DNA of 64,000 nucleotides, taken from assembly GCF_004210375.1 (NCBI RefSeq), contig NC_134828.1, positions 19,708,400-19,772,399 of the forward strand. The letters are read 5' to 3'. The first letter of the stretch is position 1. The number at the start of each line of letters is the position of its first letter. The stretch is from Tachypleus tridentatus. Its lineage: Eukaryota > Arthropoda > Merostomata > Xiphosura > Limulidae. A program made the position numbers and the translations under genes. The notes under the pieces are model-generated. The model was not told the DNA's origin. It did no database searches and was given only the letters and a program-made list of their open reading frames with translations. This document shows, piece by piece, positions 12,060 to 23,284 of the stretch.

Positions 12060-12205
12060 TTAATGTCCTCCAGTGGCACAGCATTATATCTGCGAACACC
12101 CACCATAAAAATCCGAGTTTCGATAGGTGTGTTAAGCGGAGCACAAATAGATCATTGTGTAGCTTTGTACTTAACCCAAACAATCAATCAATAAAAATTA
12201 AAATC
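12060..12205 (+). mobile_element. tRNA-derived SINE, type 2
   Basis: A second SINE family begins 'cctccagtggcacagcatta' and has 'gagtttcgatagg' in the B-box place. It continues 'gtgtagctttgtacttaacc' and ends in a CAAT/AAAT tail. The better preserved member is at 58203-58325. Same-site copies are at 37190-37328 and 54150-54288. Confidence 0.75.
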
Positions 12206-12529
12206 AATACCAGCTGGATAAAAGGCTGAAACAAGGTGTTATTTAGGTCAGTGTAATTTATTTATTATTTGAAGGGTTCCGATCTTGATGTAAAAATAAC
12301 ACCCATGTTTGGGCATTTTACACATTAATTTGATATATTTACTGTTATCCAGTTTTTGTTTTGTTTAGTATTGAAATGTGTTTATTTACCATCAGATTGT
12401 TTCGTGAAGATAAGAGTGTGTGACAGAATGTTTCAGGGACAAACATAAACTAACACATAAAGAAGTTATCAAACTTGCAAACAGAATGACAAACGATGAA
12501 AACAATATCGAGTGTAATGTAACATGGAC

Positions 12530-12765
12530 CATTTGACTAAGGTGCTTGACCCGTAGTCTGAAGGTCACGGTTTTGAATCCCCATTTATCAAACATATATG
12601 TTTTGTCAGACATGAGGTCAGTATAATGTGCGGTCAATCCCACTTTTCGTTGATAAAAAAGTGAATCAAAAGTTGATGGTGGATGGCGACAACCAGCTAC
12701 TCTGTGTCTATTCTTACACTGCTAAAGTATGGACGGCTAGCGTAGATAGTCCTCGTGTATCTTTA
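12530..12765 (+). mobile_element. tRNA-derived SINE, type 1
   Basis: The head reads 'gactaaggtgcttgacccgt' with the B-box region 'ggttttgaatcccc'. The body has 'gcggtcaatcccacttttcg' and 'actgctaaagtatggacgg'. It lies inside the intron-1-like part of the SLC35G fragment. Same-site remnants are at 36735-36880 and 53680-53825. Confidence 0.8.
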
Positions 12766-13319
12766 GATAAAATTCAAAGTAATGTTACGCAGAAAATCAT
12801 CGGAACAGATGTGAGTAAATTACACGTCGTAGTTGATAACGAGAAATCCACTTGAAGTTCCATCCGTTTTATGATAAATTACACATTCACAAACATGAGT
12901 CATCCAAGTTTTAGATCCACATGTGTTTTACAGCATCTTGTTATGTATGTTTATAATTATCGTATTTTCAACAAATGTACAGCCATATGTAGATATATTG
13001 AAAAAGGAACTCACGTTAATATAATTCTATAAAGTTGTTGGAAATGTTCTCTTGTTCCAGACAAAATAATATATATAGAGAAATACTGAGAATTTACTTC
13101 ATTTATTAGATTAACATAATAAAACTGTTTGTCTGAATGATGTTTCAAAAACAGTTTATGGATTATCGGTCTCAAACATGAGATGATAGTAAATTCTGGG
13201 TGATTTATTTAAGTCTAACACTTAGAAAAGCTAGATCCTCTGGTAAATGAAGGTTTTTCAGATATAATTCCCCTCCAGTTGGAGTTATTCAGGTTGTGAA
13301 AGAAACAAAAAGACACAGG

Positions 13320-14280
13320 TCGGTAAATAAAATATCCACAGAACCATAAACTACAATATAACAAAATATTCAAAAGTGCCATACACTAAAATATAACAAA
13401 ATATTCGCAGTACCATTCACTAAATTATAACAAAATATCCACATTACCACATACTAAAATATAATAAAATAACTACAGTACCATTTACTGAAAAATATTA
13501 AAATATTCACACTATCATATATTAAAATATAATAAGCTCTCCATGGTATCAGATACTAAATGTAACAAAATATCCACATTACATACTAAACTATAATAAA
13601 ATATCCATTGTAGCATACACTAAAATATACTAAAATATAACCGCAGTACCGTTTACTAGAATATAATACAAAAACACAGTCCATACACTAAAATATAACA
13701 AAATATTTACAGTGCTATACACTAACATATAACAAAAGTTCTACAGTACCATACACTAAAATATAACAAAATAGTCACACTACGATACACTAAAATATAA
13801 GAAAATATCTACAATATTAAGTACTAAAATGTAACAAATTATCCACAGTACCGTAGACTGATATGCAATAAAATATCCAAAGTGCCATACACTAAAATAT
13901 ATCAAAATATCCATGATGCCAAATACTAAAATATAATGAAATATCCCGAGTACCATACTATAATATGTAATAAAACATCCTCAGTACCATACACAAAAAT
14001 ATACTAAAATATCCACAATATATTGCACTAAAATACATCAAAATATCCACAATGTCATATACTAATATATGATAAAATATCCACACTGCCATACACTAAA
14101 ATATAATAAAATATCCGCAGTACCATATAAATTTTTTTTATAAAATAACCACCTTTCAATACTCTAAAATATAGCAAATCATACACAGTACCATACACTG
14201 ACATATAATAATATATCCAAAGTGCTGTATTCTAAAATACAACAAAATATCCACCGTATTATACCGTATATAAATTAAGG
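13320..14280. repeat. ~34-bp minisatellite in the SLC35G fragment
   Basis: A degenerate array of about 28 copies of a unit like 'aaatatccacagtaccatac' plus 'actaaaatataaca'. The same array lies in intron 1 of units 2-4 (27185-27880, 45035-45830, 62930-63430) and in the other 5' fragments (35640-36205, 52530-53130). Confidence 0.9.
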
Positions 14281-14829
14281 CAAGAGTATTTAGAAACAAG
14301 GATCACTTGAAACAGAATAATGAAATTCAATACAGTTAGAACTCTTTATATCTAATACATGGGACACATAGTGTAAGTCTTCGATCTACAAAACTATTTG
14401 TGACAACAGGATAATTGATAACCAGAGATGGCAACATGATTTTCTAATGAACGAGGATTCTCCTTCTCGCTGTACCAAGGTAAAGATGTAGGTTGTATTT
14501 GTGAACCAAACAAAGAGTATTCATGGTTGTAAGATTGAAATAATACTGTAATGTTTACTGTGTAATCTGTAATGGTCAGTGAGTGAACAACAACTAAATA
14601 ATAATTTAATTTATTATTGTTTTAAAGGTAAGAAATAAGTGTTCAGCTATTGATTTGGCTTGGACTTTTTCTACTATATGTTTCTCTGAACACATGTTAA
14701 AAACTTATAGCTATATTTTATTTTTATATCATGTTCTGGATGTTCGAGCAGAGTTAACTATAAATCACGAAGAATATGAAAAACAGGAGTACGGAAAGAG
14801 GAAGTTCTTCCTTTCAAGTGTCAAAGACA

Positions 14830-16500
14830 CTGGAAAAGCGCAATCATTATTGTTTGTCCCAATATTTCCGCTGACATACGAGACCTGACAAACTACAGAC
14901 CAAAAAGCCTCCACAATTCCACAGGTAAAGTAATGTTAAGAATTATAAGTTACAGATAGCTGTACCATCTGGAACTCAACTATATGATAAAGGAAATTCA
15001 AAACAAAGCCAGACACAAAAGACAGACGAGCGATCACCTTGTAGAGTGACTGAAACCATATTTCAACCGTAAGCACATGACAGTCGTTACATTTCTTCGC
15101 GTTAATAAAGCTTTTGATAGTGCCAAAGCATAATGTTATTTTAATTGCACTATCTCAAGATCCCTGACACAATAATCAGATGTATCTTGAGCTTTTTCTC
15201 AAATAGACGAGCCAGAGTTCGCATACATCAAACGCTTACACGTCCGTTTACTCTTACGACTGGTGTCCCCAAGGGGTCAGCCCTAAGCTCGCTGTTATAA
15301 ATTATCCACGTCAATAGTTTCCCGTTCCTAGAACTCCCGTATACTCACGCATCGCAATATTTAGACGATGTAGCAGTTTGGAGTACATCGATTGACCTCT
15401 CTATTCGTGGCTAGTAGAGTTCAAATTTTGTCGAACCACATAATGACGTGGTGTAACAGGTAACGTGTTTCCATAACAAAACACAAGAAATTATGTTTCA
15501 CAGAAGTTTTAAAAGGAAACAGAAGAATATTACACAAACAAAAGTGAATTTATTAAACACTAAGATCAAATTTACTAAATCGATTAAATTCCTCGGAGAC
15601 ACTTTCAACATGGCACTAAACTGGACACACCATTTTAACATGGCACTGAACTGGACACACCATTTTAACATGGGACGAAACTGAACACACCATTTTAACA
15701 TGGCACTGAACTGGACACACCATTTTAACATGGCACTGAACTGGACACACCATTTCAACATGGCACTGATCTGGACACACCATTTTAACATGGCACTGAA
15801 CTGGACACACCATTTTAACATGGCACTGAACTGGACACACCATTTCAACATGGCATTGATCTGGACACACCATTTTAACATGGCACTGATCTTGATACAC
15901 CATTTTAACATGGCACTGAACTGAACACACCATTTTAACATGGAACTGAACTCGACACACCATTTTAGCAGAATTTCTAATTCAGCGAAACAACACGTAA
16001 CCTTAGACAGATCAGAAACACCTATGAAGGATGCTCCCAAGACATCATCATAACCATTTACATATCGTTTATCAGACCTCTCATGTGATATGGGTGCATG
16101 GTTACTTGCACCATGTCCAGTCGCCTCAGAAAATGGTTAAAGAATATACAATACCAGATAATAAACGTGGCATATCGACTACCCCTTAATATTCTACTCC
16201 ATGTTAGTGAGAAAATATTCAGCTACAAAATACTAGCTCAATGCTAAAACACACTAACTCGACAATTCCCAGCGATGGCTGAAACACCACACACATCCAC
16301 CAGTCTCCTCGTTACTTATGTAATACCTAGAGCCATAATCGTAAATGTTTGTATATTGTTTTTACATCTTTTACAAAGAAAGGAACCGTAACTTCTGTCG
16401 TATAGCTCAGGCACTCCAGGGAATAATTAGAGACAGACAAGTAAAAGTTGTGTTCTTCTGTATCCCCTACTAAATAGTGGTTAGCATCAAGTAAAATGAA
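14830..16500 (+). mobile_element. LINE reverse transcriptase fragment (unit 1)
   Basis: In shifting forward frames it reads as the reverse transcriptase of a jockey/I-like non-LTR element. In order: 'WKSAIIIVCP...DLTNYRP' (14830-14910), 'FLRVNKAFDSA' (15091-15123), 'TTGVPKGSALS' (15257-15290), the catalytic box 'QYLDDVAVWST' (15357-15389), then 'NKTQEIMFHRSFKRKQKN' and 'FTKSIKFLGDTFN'. The thumb/C-terminal part follows the minisatellite and ends 'KWLKNIQYQIINVAYRLPLN' near 16130-16190 and beyond. It is 5'-truncated, starting inside the SLC35G fragment, and has several stops. Counterparts: 33670-35096 and 50480-51968, both minus strand. Confidence 0.82.
15606..15965. repeat. in-frame 30-bp minisatellite inside the LINE RT
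   Basis: Twelve copies of a 30-bp unit 'aacatggcactgaactggac' + 'acaccatttt' encode the ten-residue repeat NMALNWTHHF. The repeat grew from the single LINE motif F-N-x-x-L-N-W-T-H-H just after the FLG box. The sister LINE copies have 4 (34206-34330) and 7 (51020-51230) units. Confidence 0.95.
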
Positions 16501-16843
16501 CTTAAGCAAATATCTTTAATAAAGATGCTTGATACGGCTATATCGATTGCATGGGGGGATGACAAGAAACAGTTCATCTAAATTCTATGGCTTTAGTATA
16601 AAAGATATAGCCCTTTAATAATGTTTTCGTTGCTACTTTTCCCTACCAATGCACATCAGATATTTAATGTTCACGTACGTACACCTCGTAAAAATAACAC
16701 ATGATAAGACATCTGGAACAGATAATATTCCACCAATGGTTTCAAAGAAGACTAATGGTTTTAAAGAAGAGAGGAATTACGCTATCAAATATTACAGTGC
16801 TTTTCTATGTCTAACGGACCCTTGGTCACGAACAAATACGACC
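16501..16843. other. unit 1 flank between LINE and small ORFs
   Basis: Bases 16500-16690 match the reverse of 31200-31440. The stretch continues as the 3' end of the flank shared with units 2 and 3. No gene is seen. Confidence 0.45.
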
Positions 16844-17011
16844 TTAGTGTGAAACCTTCAATACGAGTTCATGACTTGACTTACTTTCAGTAGATTTACT
16901 AGAGACAAGAGGCTTCTCGTTGTACCGCGATTTATCATCAAAAGAACGTTTCAATTGATTATCGAAATCACTGTAAAAGTGGATAACGTTTGTTTCATCC
17001 TTACTTGACAT
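16844..17011 (-). CDS. conserved 55-aa ORF of unknown function (unit 1)
   Basis: Starts MSSKDETNVIHFYSDFDNQL and ends ELVLKVSH. It is hydrophilic, rich in Ser, Lys and Glu, with no signal peptide or membrane helix. The same ORF with identical length lies at 48921-49088 in unit 3, with several amino acid differences (for example RSF/RSV, KSR/KSG, SSK/SRK). Unit 2 has a frameshifted version. It lies in frame with the 66-codon ORF just upstream, from which it is separated by one TGA and four codons. It could be an exon remnant of an unrelated gene caught in the duplicated unit. I do not recognise it, and coding status is uncertain. Confidence 0.35.
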   Translation of the reverse strand: MSSKDETNVIHFYSDFDNQLKRSFDDKSRYNEKPLVSSKSTESKSSHELVLKVSH

Positions 17012-17023
17012 CTTGAAATACGA

Positions 17024-17224
17024 TCAAGGCTCTTTAACTCTGAAACATGGCCAAGACAGGTGATACCCCTTTGACTTATGATCTCTGGGGAATAAGAGGC
17101 AATCACTTCGATGAATTATGACATGCTGTTTAAGTGAATTTATATGAATGTTTTTACAAACTGATTTTGTGTGGTCGACAAATACGACTTGTTTTGTTGA
17201 CCATACAATTTGTAGTGAGATCAC
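17024..17224 (-). CDS. conserved 66-aa ORF of unknown function (unit 1)
   Basis: Starts MISLQIVWSTKQVVF and ends SWPCFRVKEP before TGA. The counterpart at 48708-48908 in unit 3 has the same length and stop position. The middle (CKNIHINSLKQHVIIHRSDC) faintly recalls a C2H2 zinc-finger tail, but the cysteine/histidine spacing is not right, so I do not assign it. Unit 2 has an internal deletion here. Possibly a decayed exon rather than a working gene. Confidence 0.3.
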   Translation of the reverse strand: MISLQIVWSTKQVVFVDHTKSVCKNIHINSLKQHVIIHRSDCLLFPRDHKSKGYHLSWPCFRVKEP

Positions 17225-18608
17225 CTGACTTATAGGTATGCAACCGTCTCGGAATTAGGGATATTTATAACAATGGAGTTACAAACATAGAAAGTAGGAT
17301 AAATATATATGTGACCAATAACACCAGACAATATTTATGAATATTCAAATATGCATTATGTGTTTGTAAGTTTCAATGTTAAATTATTATGTGTGGTAAA
17401 TATGTAGAGATATAAATAATTATGTTACAACAGATAATGTGAACATTATTTTATGCAAATAAGGTAAAATAGTATTGACTATAAAATTGAATAGAAAACG
17501 TATTCAATGTAAGTAAAGCATGACTGACGTAACAGTGTTATTACAGTTGCATCATTCCAGTAATAATTTTCCTTTGAAGCAACTCTTTAAATGATTATGG
17601 ATATGAATTAACAATATAAGTTGTTTGCATTTAATGGTAAAATCTACGTAATACAATTAATTTTATTAGTGGTAGCTCTAACTGTAAGCTGATACTTTTT
17701 TGATGATATCTTCTAAGTTATATGATCCACCTGTAGTGCCTTAACAGAACTAATCACTTCACCTCATTCTCTTCAGGATTATGTAAAATAGTATATAAAC
17801 TAGATGTAATGTTAATCTTAGGCTTTTATCATTACTAGAGATATGATGATATGTTGATATTTATTGATCTACATTTTTCTCTTGTGGTTGGTTCATGAAC
17901 TCTCAGCAGTGATTACTTCAACATTACACGCTTTTCTATAGTTATGCACGATCTGATTCCACTTTGTGGAACTATGACTCACAGCAATGTAAGCCTAGCT
18001 ACACGCCCCCTCTGGTTCCATATTTTATAAGTACAGCATCATTGTTTCCACCTCATGGAGCTCTCTGCTCCTCACCTCCTATGAAGAAATCAGTCAGAGC
18101 TTGCGTTCAGGGTCTCATTCTAACAAATGATATAATAAAGTTTGTGTACTTTAATGGTATGAAAAACAAAAACAATCCAATGTCCTACAATGCAAATTTC
18201 TATCTAAAACTGTGTTTAGTCTTCATATATTTCAACTGTGAGATTTATATAAATTCTGAGTAATAATATTATTTTATTTGTTTCCAAATATGTTTTTTGG
18301 TTTCTATGAATGACCTCAGAGATCAATTTTTAAAAAATATTAACAGCAATATTTATGTTACAGAATATTTACTAAAACTTCTTCATGCATTTTGATTACA
18401 TAAAGAAAGGTTTTAACATTTTTTCTTATTAATTTTATAATTTCTTATTAATTAATGGTTATTAATCTTAATAAATAAAGATTCATTAAAAGTATGACGT
18501 TGATTAAAAAACACTTTTTCCAAGTACACTTTAAGAATTGATATTATGAATTTTAATGTCCATATCGATCATATTACTTCTGTATAGAGAATATAGTCGA
18601 ATCTTTTA
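17225..18608 (-). other. 3' flank of the SLC35G copy, unit 1
   Basis: AT-rich non-coding sequence that is the reverse complement of 29390-30780 and 47335-48705. It contains reversed AATAAA-like polyadenylation signals, for example near 18270-18280. The ORF across 17964-18263 is not preserved in the other units, so I do not call it. Confidence 0.55.
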
Positions 18609-19634
18609 TTAACGTTTAAAGTATCTTAAGCCTATTTTGTTCAAAGCTTTCCAAAAAACTCTCAGGACTTTCAGAATACCATTGAAGACATGCTTTCATT
18701 ACCACTGCTAATGTAATGAACACTGCACCTACCACACTCGACAAAGTTATATCTTCACCAGTTATCGTGATTTGAAAGATAAAAGAAAAAACAATTTCCA
18801 AGGAAACCACTAAAGCCACACAACTAGCCGTTTCAACGTAGAGGGCGTTAACATAAAAATACTGAGTGACAAAACTAAGTATTCCAATTCCAAGTATAAA
18901 CCAAATCACAGTTCCACATTCTGGAAATTCAGTCTCGTTAACAATAAACTGATAAGTGTATAACAGTAGAGTCTGGATGACACAGTAATGGAAGATAACC
19001 ACAGCATAGCTTAAAGATTTTATCCTACGCACTATGATGGTCGTCAACGAGGAGAAAAAACCATAACCAACAGCTAGTAACGATCCAACAATTCGAGATT
19101 GTGCATCCAATTTACTGTCCAATCCTCCAAAAAGAAAAGATGGACAACTAATTAAGATGATCCCAACAATGGCTAACGGGATGGCTATTACGTCAATAAA
19201 ATGTATTGTTTCTCGCAGAATGAAAAAAGCTAGAATTACAGTGAATATAATTTGTGTCTTTGTAAGGACTGTAACATCGCTTAGTGGCAAGAAGTTTAAC
19301 GAATTATACAAGAACAATATACCTATCGTTCCAGTAATTCCTCGGATGCATATTATTAAATACTGGAACAGAATCTTTGGGAAGAAAGAGTGACGGCTAT
19401 GTAAAATAATTGGTACACAGAAAGCAGCCATGTATATTCCACGGTAAACCAAAATAACCTGTCTGGAGACACCTGGAGTAAGTTTAACCAGCATCCATTG
19501 AATACATTGAGCAATACATATAATACAGTTAGAATAATTCCAATACCAGGAAATTTGATTTTCTGAAAGGGAGATCCAAATGTCTTTGACATTTCAAAGG
19601 AAGTGTTTCCTCTTTCCGTATTCCTGTTTTTCAT
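18609..19634 (-). pseudogene. SLC35G: SLC35G-like transporter, two 1-bp indels (unit 1)
   Basis: Coding exon of an EamA/DMT transporter closely similar to the intact 341-codon gene at 46307-47332. The start at 19634 gives MKNRNTERGNTSFE. Against the intact copy one base is missing near 19525 (aatacatataata for aatacactgaaata), which shifts the frame inside the first helix. An extra A near 18652 (a run of six instead of five) replaces the last residues by SFLESFEQNRLKIL. Between these, 292 codons from MLVKLTPG onward are open and carry all later helices. An internal start there would lose only helix 1, so a shortened product cannot be excluded. The splice acceptor (ttattctag, exon from 19671), promoter and exon 1 are kept. 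Either indel could be an assembly error. Confidence 0.85.
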
Positions 19635-19671
19635 ATTTTTCCTGATTTATAGTGAACTTTGTTCGGATAAT

Positions 19672-20304
19672 CTAGAATAAGATAGACAAATGAAATATAG
19701 TGGTAAGTTTTTAATATGTATTCAGAGAAAAATATAGTAGAATAAGTCAAAATTAAAGAAATAGCTGAACACTTATTTCTAACATTTAAAACAATAATAA
19801 ATTAAATTATTATTTGGTGATTGTTGTTCACTCACTAACCACCACATTTTACACAGTAAACATTACAATAATATTTCAATATTACAACTATAAATACTCT
19901 TTGTTTGGTTCACAAATACAACCCACGACTTTTTTTTGGTATATTAAAAATGAGAACCCTCGTTCATTGAAAATCATGTTGCCGTCCCTGGTTATCAATT
20001 ATCCTGTTATCACAAATGGTTTTGTAGATCGGAGACGTACTATTTGTTTCCCGTGTCTTAGATATAAAACGCTTTAATTATATTGATTTTCATTATTCCT
20101 TATTTGATAACTTCTTTATGTGCTCTTTTATGTTTATATCTAAAGTTTTCTGTCACACAAACTCTTATCTATACCACACTAATCTCATGGTAAATAAACA
20201 TATTTCAATACAAAACAAAGTATAAACTGAATTAGAATAAATCCTTCAGATTACTATGTCTGATTTTAAAAAAATTCCTTGGAGACAAAATAAAAGTTAC
20301 TTAC
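19672..20304 (-). other. SLC35G intron 1, short form (unit 1)
   Basis: Donor GTAAGTAAC begins at 20304 and the acceptor ends at 19672, giving a 633-bp intron. It lacks about 1 kb that units 2 and 3 have, including the whole 34-bp minisatellite. The join lies near 20100, between sequence equivalent to 26850 and to 27915. Confidence 0.75.
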
Positions 20305-20560
20305 TGAAAACAGTAAAAGAATCTTTCCAATAAAACTTCAAACATCAAACGTAGCTCTTGTCTTTACATCAATACTTGAACCTTTCAAATAAAAATGTGA
20401 GATGACGATTTCGCTTGCTTTAGTTTGGAGTTATATAACAATATCGAGACTGTCTTCTCAATGAAAAAATAAAAAGACATGCGTTTGAGAGTAAACCGTA
20501 TAAATACAAATCAGGTTAAGACTGTAAAACCTCATTTCAGCGGAGTCAAAACTTAAATGA
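20305..20560 (-). other. SLC35G non-coding exon 1 (unit 1)
   Basis: Inferred first exon from the initiator (A at 20558) to the donor 'TTTTCA|GTAAGTAAC'. It matches exon 1 of unit 3 except for an internal gap near the start. It contains no start codon in frame with the transporter. Confidence 0.55.
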
Positions 20561-20590
20561 AGTGAAGGAGGAGTAAAACTTTTTAAATAG
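20555..20590 (-). promoter_or_regulatory. TATA + Inr core promoter (unit 1)
   Basis: Reverse-strand TATTTAAA starting at 20589 and TCATTT with its A at 20558, a spacing of 31 bp. Confidence 0.6.
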
Positions 20591-20769
20591 AAAAACAAAA
20601 TGAACGAAATATTTAAAAGTTATAGTTACGAATGATTCATGAAAGGAAAAGGGGTATTAATTAATAATTGGGAATTCGATCTGAAAATATTCAATAAGTG
20701 ATTTTACACTTCGAAACCAAAGAAAGGTGAAAGTGATTTAAGAAATAAATTTTGAAACATGATGATGAC

Positions 20770-21140
20770 GTTAAAGTATATATTATAATACATTGTAGTA
20801 GCCTCACCTGGATGATGGCGTTAAAGTATACATTATAATACATTGTAGTAGCCTCATCTGGATGATGATGTTAAAGTATATATTTTAATACATTGTAGTA
20901 GCCTCACCTGGATGATGATGTTAAAGTATATATTATAATACATTGTAGTAGCCTCACCTGGATGATGATGTTAAAGTATATATTTTAATACATTGTAGTA
21001 GCCTCACCTGGATTATGATGTTAAAGTATATATTATAATACATTGTAGTAGCCTCACCTGGATGATGATGTTAAAGTATATATTATAATACATTGTAGTA
21101 GCCTCACCTGGATGATGATGTTAAAGTATATATTATAATA
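20770..21140. repeat. 50-bp minisatellite, about 7 copies
   Basis: Same unit and orientation as the array at 3921-6010 and at the same place relative to the promoter. It ends within a unit at 'atattataatatatatactt', where family E begins. Confidence 0.96.
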
Positions 21141-23250
21141 TATATACTTGTTGTAGAGTTACGCCTCATCTTGTGCCCCATGTTAAAAGGTATGCATTTT
21201 TTTGATTTTCTAGAAATGGTGTGAAAAAATGGACATTTCCAGAACAATAGGGTACCCAAATTTACTGTATCTGTCATCCTTGAAATTTCATCACTCTAAA
21301 AGAAACATTGTTACAGTAAAGTGTACTGGTAGATGCTAATAAACTATTGATAGAAATTATTGTATTTTGATCAGATTAACATATCTTATGACAGGAAAAA
21401 ACGTGAACACATCCTTACTAGGGTATCAAGAAGAACAGTAAATGAAAGATAGTTCAAACAAGGTTGTTTTGAAAGTAAGGCTATCCATAAATCTATATCA
21501 ATCAAAGTGTCTGACTTCACCACGTTATTTGGGCAAAGTAGCTAGCCAGCATACATTGGCATACATTTTCATTGGCAACATGAAAACGTTTGTGATAAGC
21601 CGTTTTCTGGCTTGTTAAATTTCGTTGTAGGGTTCATGTTCTTTACCCAAGGTATTGGGAGAGTGGGTTTAACAGTTGAAGGAAGACTATCTTTTTCATA
21701 GGAAATATATAAAGAGATGGTGAAGTAAATATCTTGGCAGCTATTTCTCGTGGTGAAAAACAGCTCTTCATATCCTCCAGCGAAATTTCAGTGACACCTC
21801 CTCCTAACATAACATGTAGATAATATTTCTAACATATGCTAGGTTTAAGTTGAATAATAACTTTGTTTTCCAGGATTATAATAGCATTACACTTACAGTG
21901 CATACTTTAGAGTAGGAAGTTACAAGATAGTTATGGCCAGCAGCGCCTCCATATGTTAATCCCTTTTACAACTATTGTTTTGAACTAATCCAGAAACTCG
22001 CTTACAACAGTCCTAATTAAGCTATTGTTGGTGAGCTGCCGATCCTTCTAGTGATAAGCTGGGATGAACTTACGATGAAGTATATCAATAACCTTACCTA
22101 CAGCATTCCATGTCTATTTGCATAGTATGGCAACAATCACAATTAAATAGCGACTTTCAGTATTTAAAGTTAAGCTTTAACGAATATCATTATCTTTCTT
22201 TTGACTAATTAGTGGTTCTACTATTTTAATTCTAGTGAAAATGTATTAAAGCCTTCATTTTCATTGTTACCAAGGATTTTATTTTCTTTTGAAACTCACT
22301 AGTCCCTCCAGAATTGCAGAGTTTTCTGTAGAACAATTGTGCTAATGATAATTTCATATCTAGAACTTCGACTGTAAACTGGTGTTTATCGTGAAGAACT
22401 GATGGATGAAGATACATTGTTTGTCAACATATTGCGTATGGTTTGTTCATTATGTACATCATCAGACTGACTCTTTGGTTTCAAGGAGCTTGAGTTTTGA
22501 ACAGAGATCTCTTGTGAAGCTAAGTCTTGTGATTTCCCAGTGATGTAAAAAGTTACAAGTTGCCTTATTGCTACACCAGATGTTATGTTTTGAAGCATCC
22601 TAAAGCTGTCCACATTACTGCTTTTGACACCAATAAAGAAGATGTCTCTGATCAATAAGAGGAGGTGGTGAGATGTCCCATCGGAGAATGCACCATTATT
22701 ACCCACAATTGATGCTGCATGCATTACCATCTGCACTGAAATAACAATATTCACTTTATCTTTGGACCCTCATGCTGGTAAGTTAAGTAGTAGAAAGTAG
22801 AAATAGTATGGGTATTACTACATTAATATTCCTCGATCGAGAAGATGTTGGTAAAATCAAATATTTCCTGTGGCATCACTACAAACCAACCATGTAATGA
22901 GTCTTGACAACTAACTTGATGTGAGTTCAGAATGAATGAGGTAATCTCTACCTCAAAAACAAATGTTTTGATGATGAAGACCAGGAAGGGAACCTGCACA
23001 TTAGAACTGCTGGTGTTCCGTGACCCAAGTTGCCCCAACTGCAGGACCAGTGAGGATGCTCAAACGTAGAACCTCCAACCAAACTACCTAATTTTATTAG
23101 AAACTGACTTATCTTAAAACAAATCCCAGTGCTCAAAAGACACTACCAGAAGATGACCGGTAAGTGTTTGGAGGTTCCAACTTTTACACAATAGAGGAAA
23201 ATTAGATGTTGCAAGAAAACCACTTCCTCTATTGTTTGAAGAAGTGGTGT
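21141..23250 (+). repeat. family E repeat, longest copy
   Basis: Begins near 'acttgttgtagagttacgcc' and is homologous to 6337-7296 (same strand) and 8953-7297 (reverse) up to at least 22890. Bases 21150-22240 show no coding potential. Bases 22386-23136 have antisense open stretches that look like exons of a gene. A 12-bp perfect inverted repeat (ACAATAGAGGAA at 23188-23199 and its complement at 23224-23235) lies near the far end. No terminal inverted repeats or target-site duplications are clear. Confidence 0.6.
22386..22754 (-). pseudogene. unrecognised exon-like ORF in family E
   Basis: A 122-codon reverse-strand frame contains 'AASIVGNNGAFSDGTSHH' then 'LLLLIRDIFFIGVKSS' and 'FYITGKSQDLASQE'. 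It is preceded by acceptor-like 'gttatttcag' near 22741. Farther upstream on the same strand, 22823-23038 is open with 'SLHGWFVVMPQEIFDFTN'. The E copy at 7297-7760 keeps pieces such as TSHH-LLL-RD-FF but has a stop. The composition looks like a captured piece of a cellular gene rather than a transposase. I do not recognise the protein. Confidence 0.35.
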
Positions 23251-23284
23251 TGCCCCTGAGGTCTTTGTTAATCAAGATAGAGAA

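Larger units (their letters stand above)
12250..14829 (+). pseudogene. old SLC35G 5' fragment fused to a LINE (unit 1)
   Basis: This is a decayed duplicate of the 5' end of the SLC35G gene, in opposite orientation to the main gene of the unit. Bases near 12270-12300 resemble the exon 1 segment 'ttttgatgtaaa'. Bases 12370-12530 match intron 1 (26740-26900), 13240-13320 match 27100-27190, 13320-14280 is the intron minisatellite, and 14290-14760 match the 3' part of intron 1. The first codons of exon 2 follow at 14779 (resembling MKNRSTERGS). Homology ends inside the coding exon at about 14829, where LINE reverse transcriptase begins. The splice acceptor AG is changed (ttctgg). A SINE has inserted at 12530-12765. 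It is more diverged than the main copies, so it is an older duplication. Confidence 0.8.

Noticed and set aside
15498-16040. A 180-codon reverse-strand frame of repeated MLKWCVQFSA units
   Set aside because: It is the antisense of the 30-bp minisatellite within a LINE running on the plus strand. Openness follows from the repeat and not from coding.
19157-19393. Plus-strand 78-codon frame across the SLC35G exon, also seen at 24546, 28604, 42442 and 46549
   Set aside because: It is the exact antisense shadow of the transporter helices and recurs in each copy only because the gene does.
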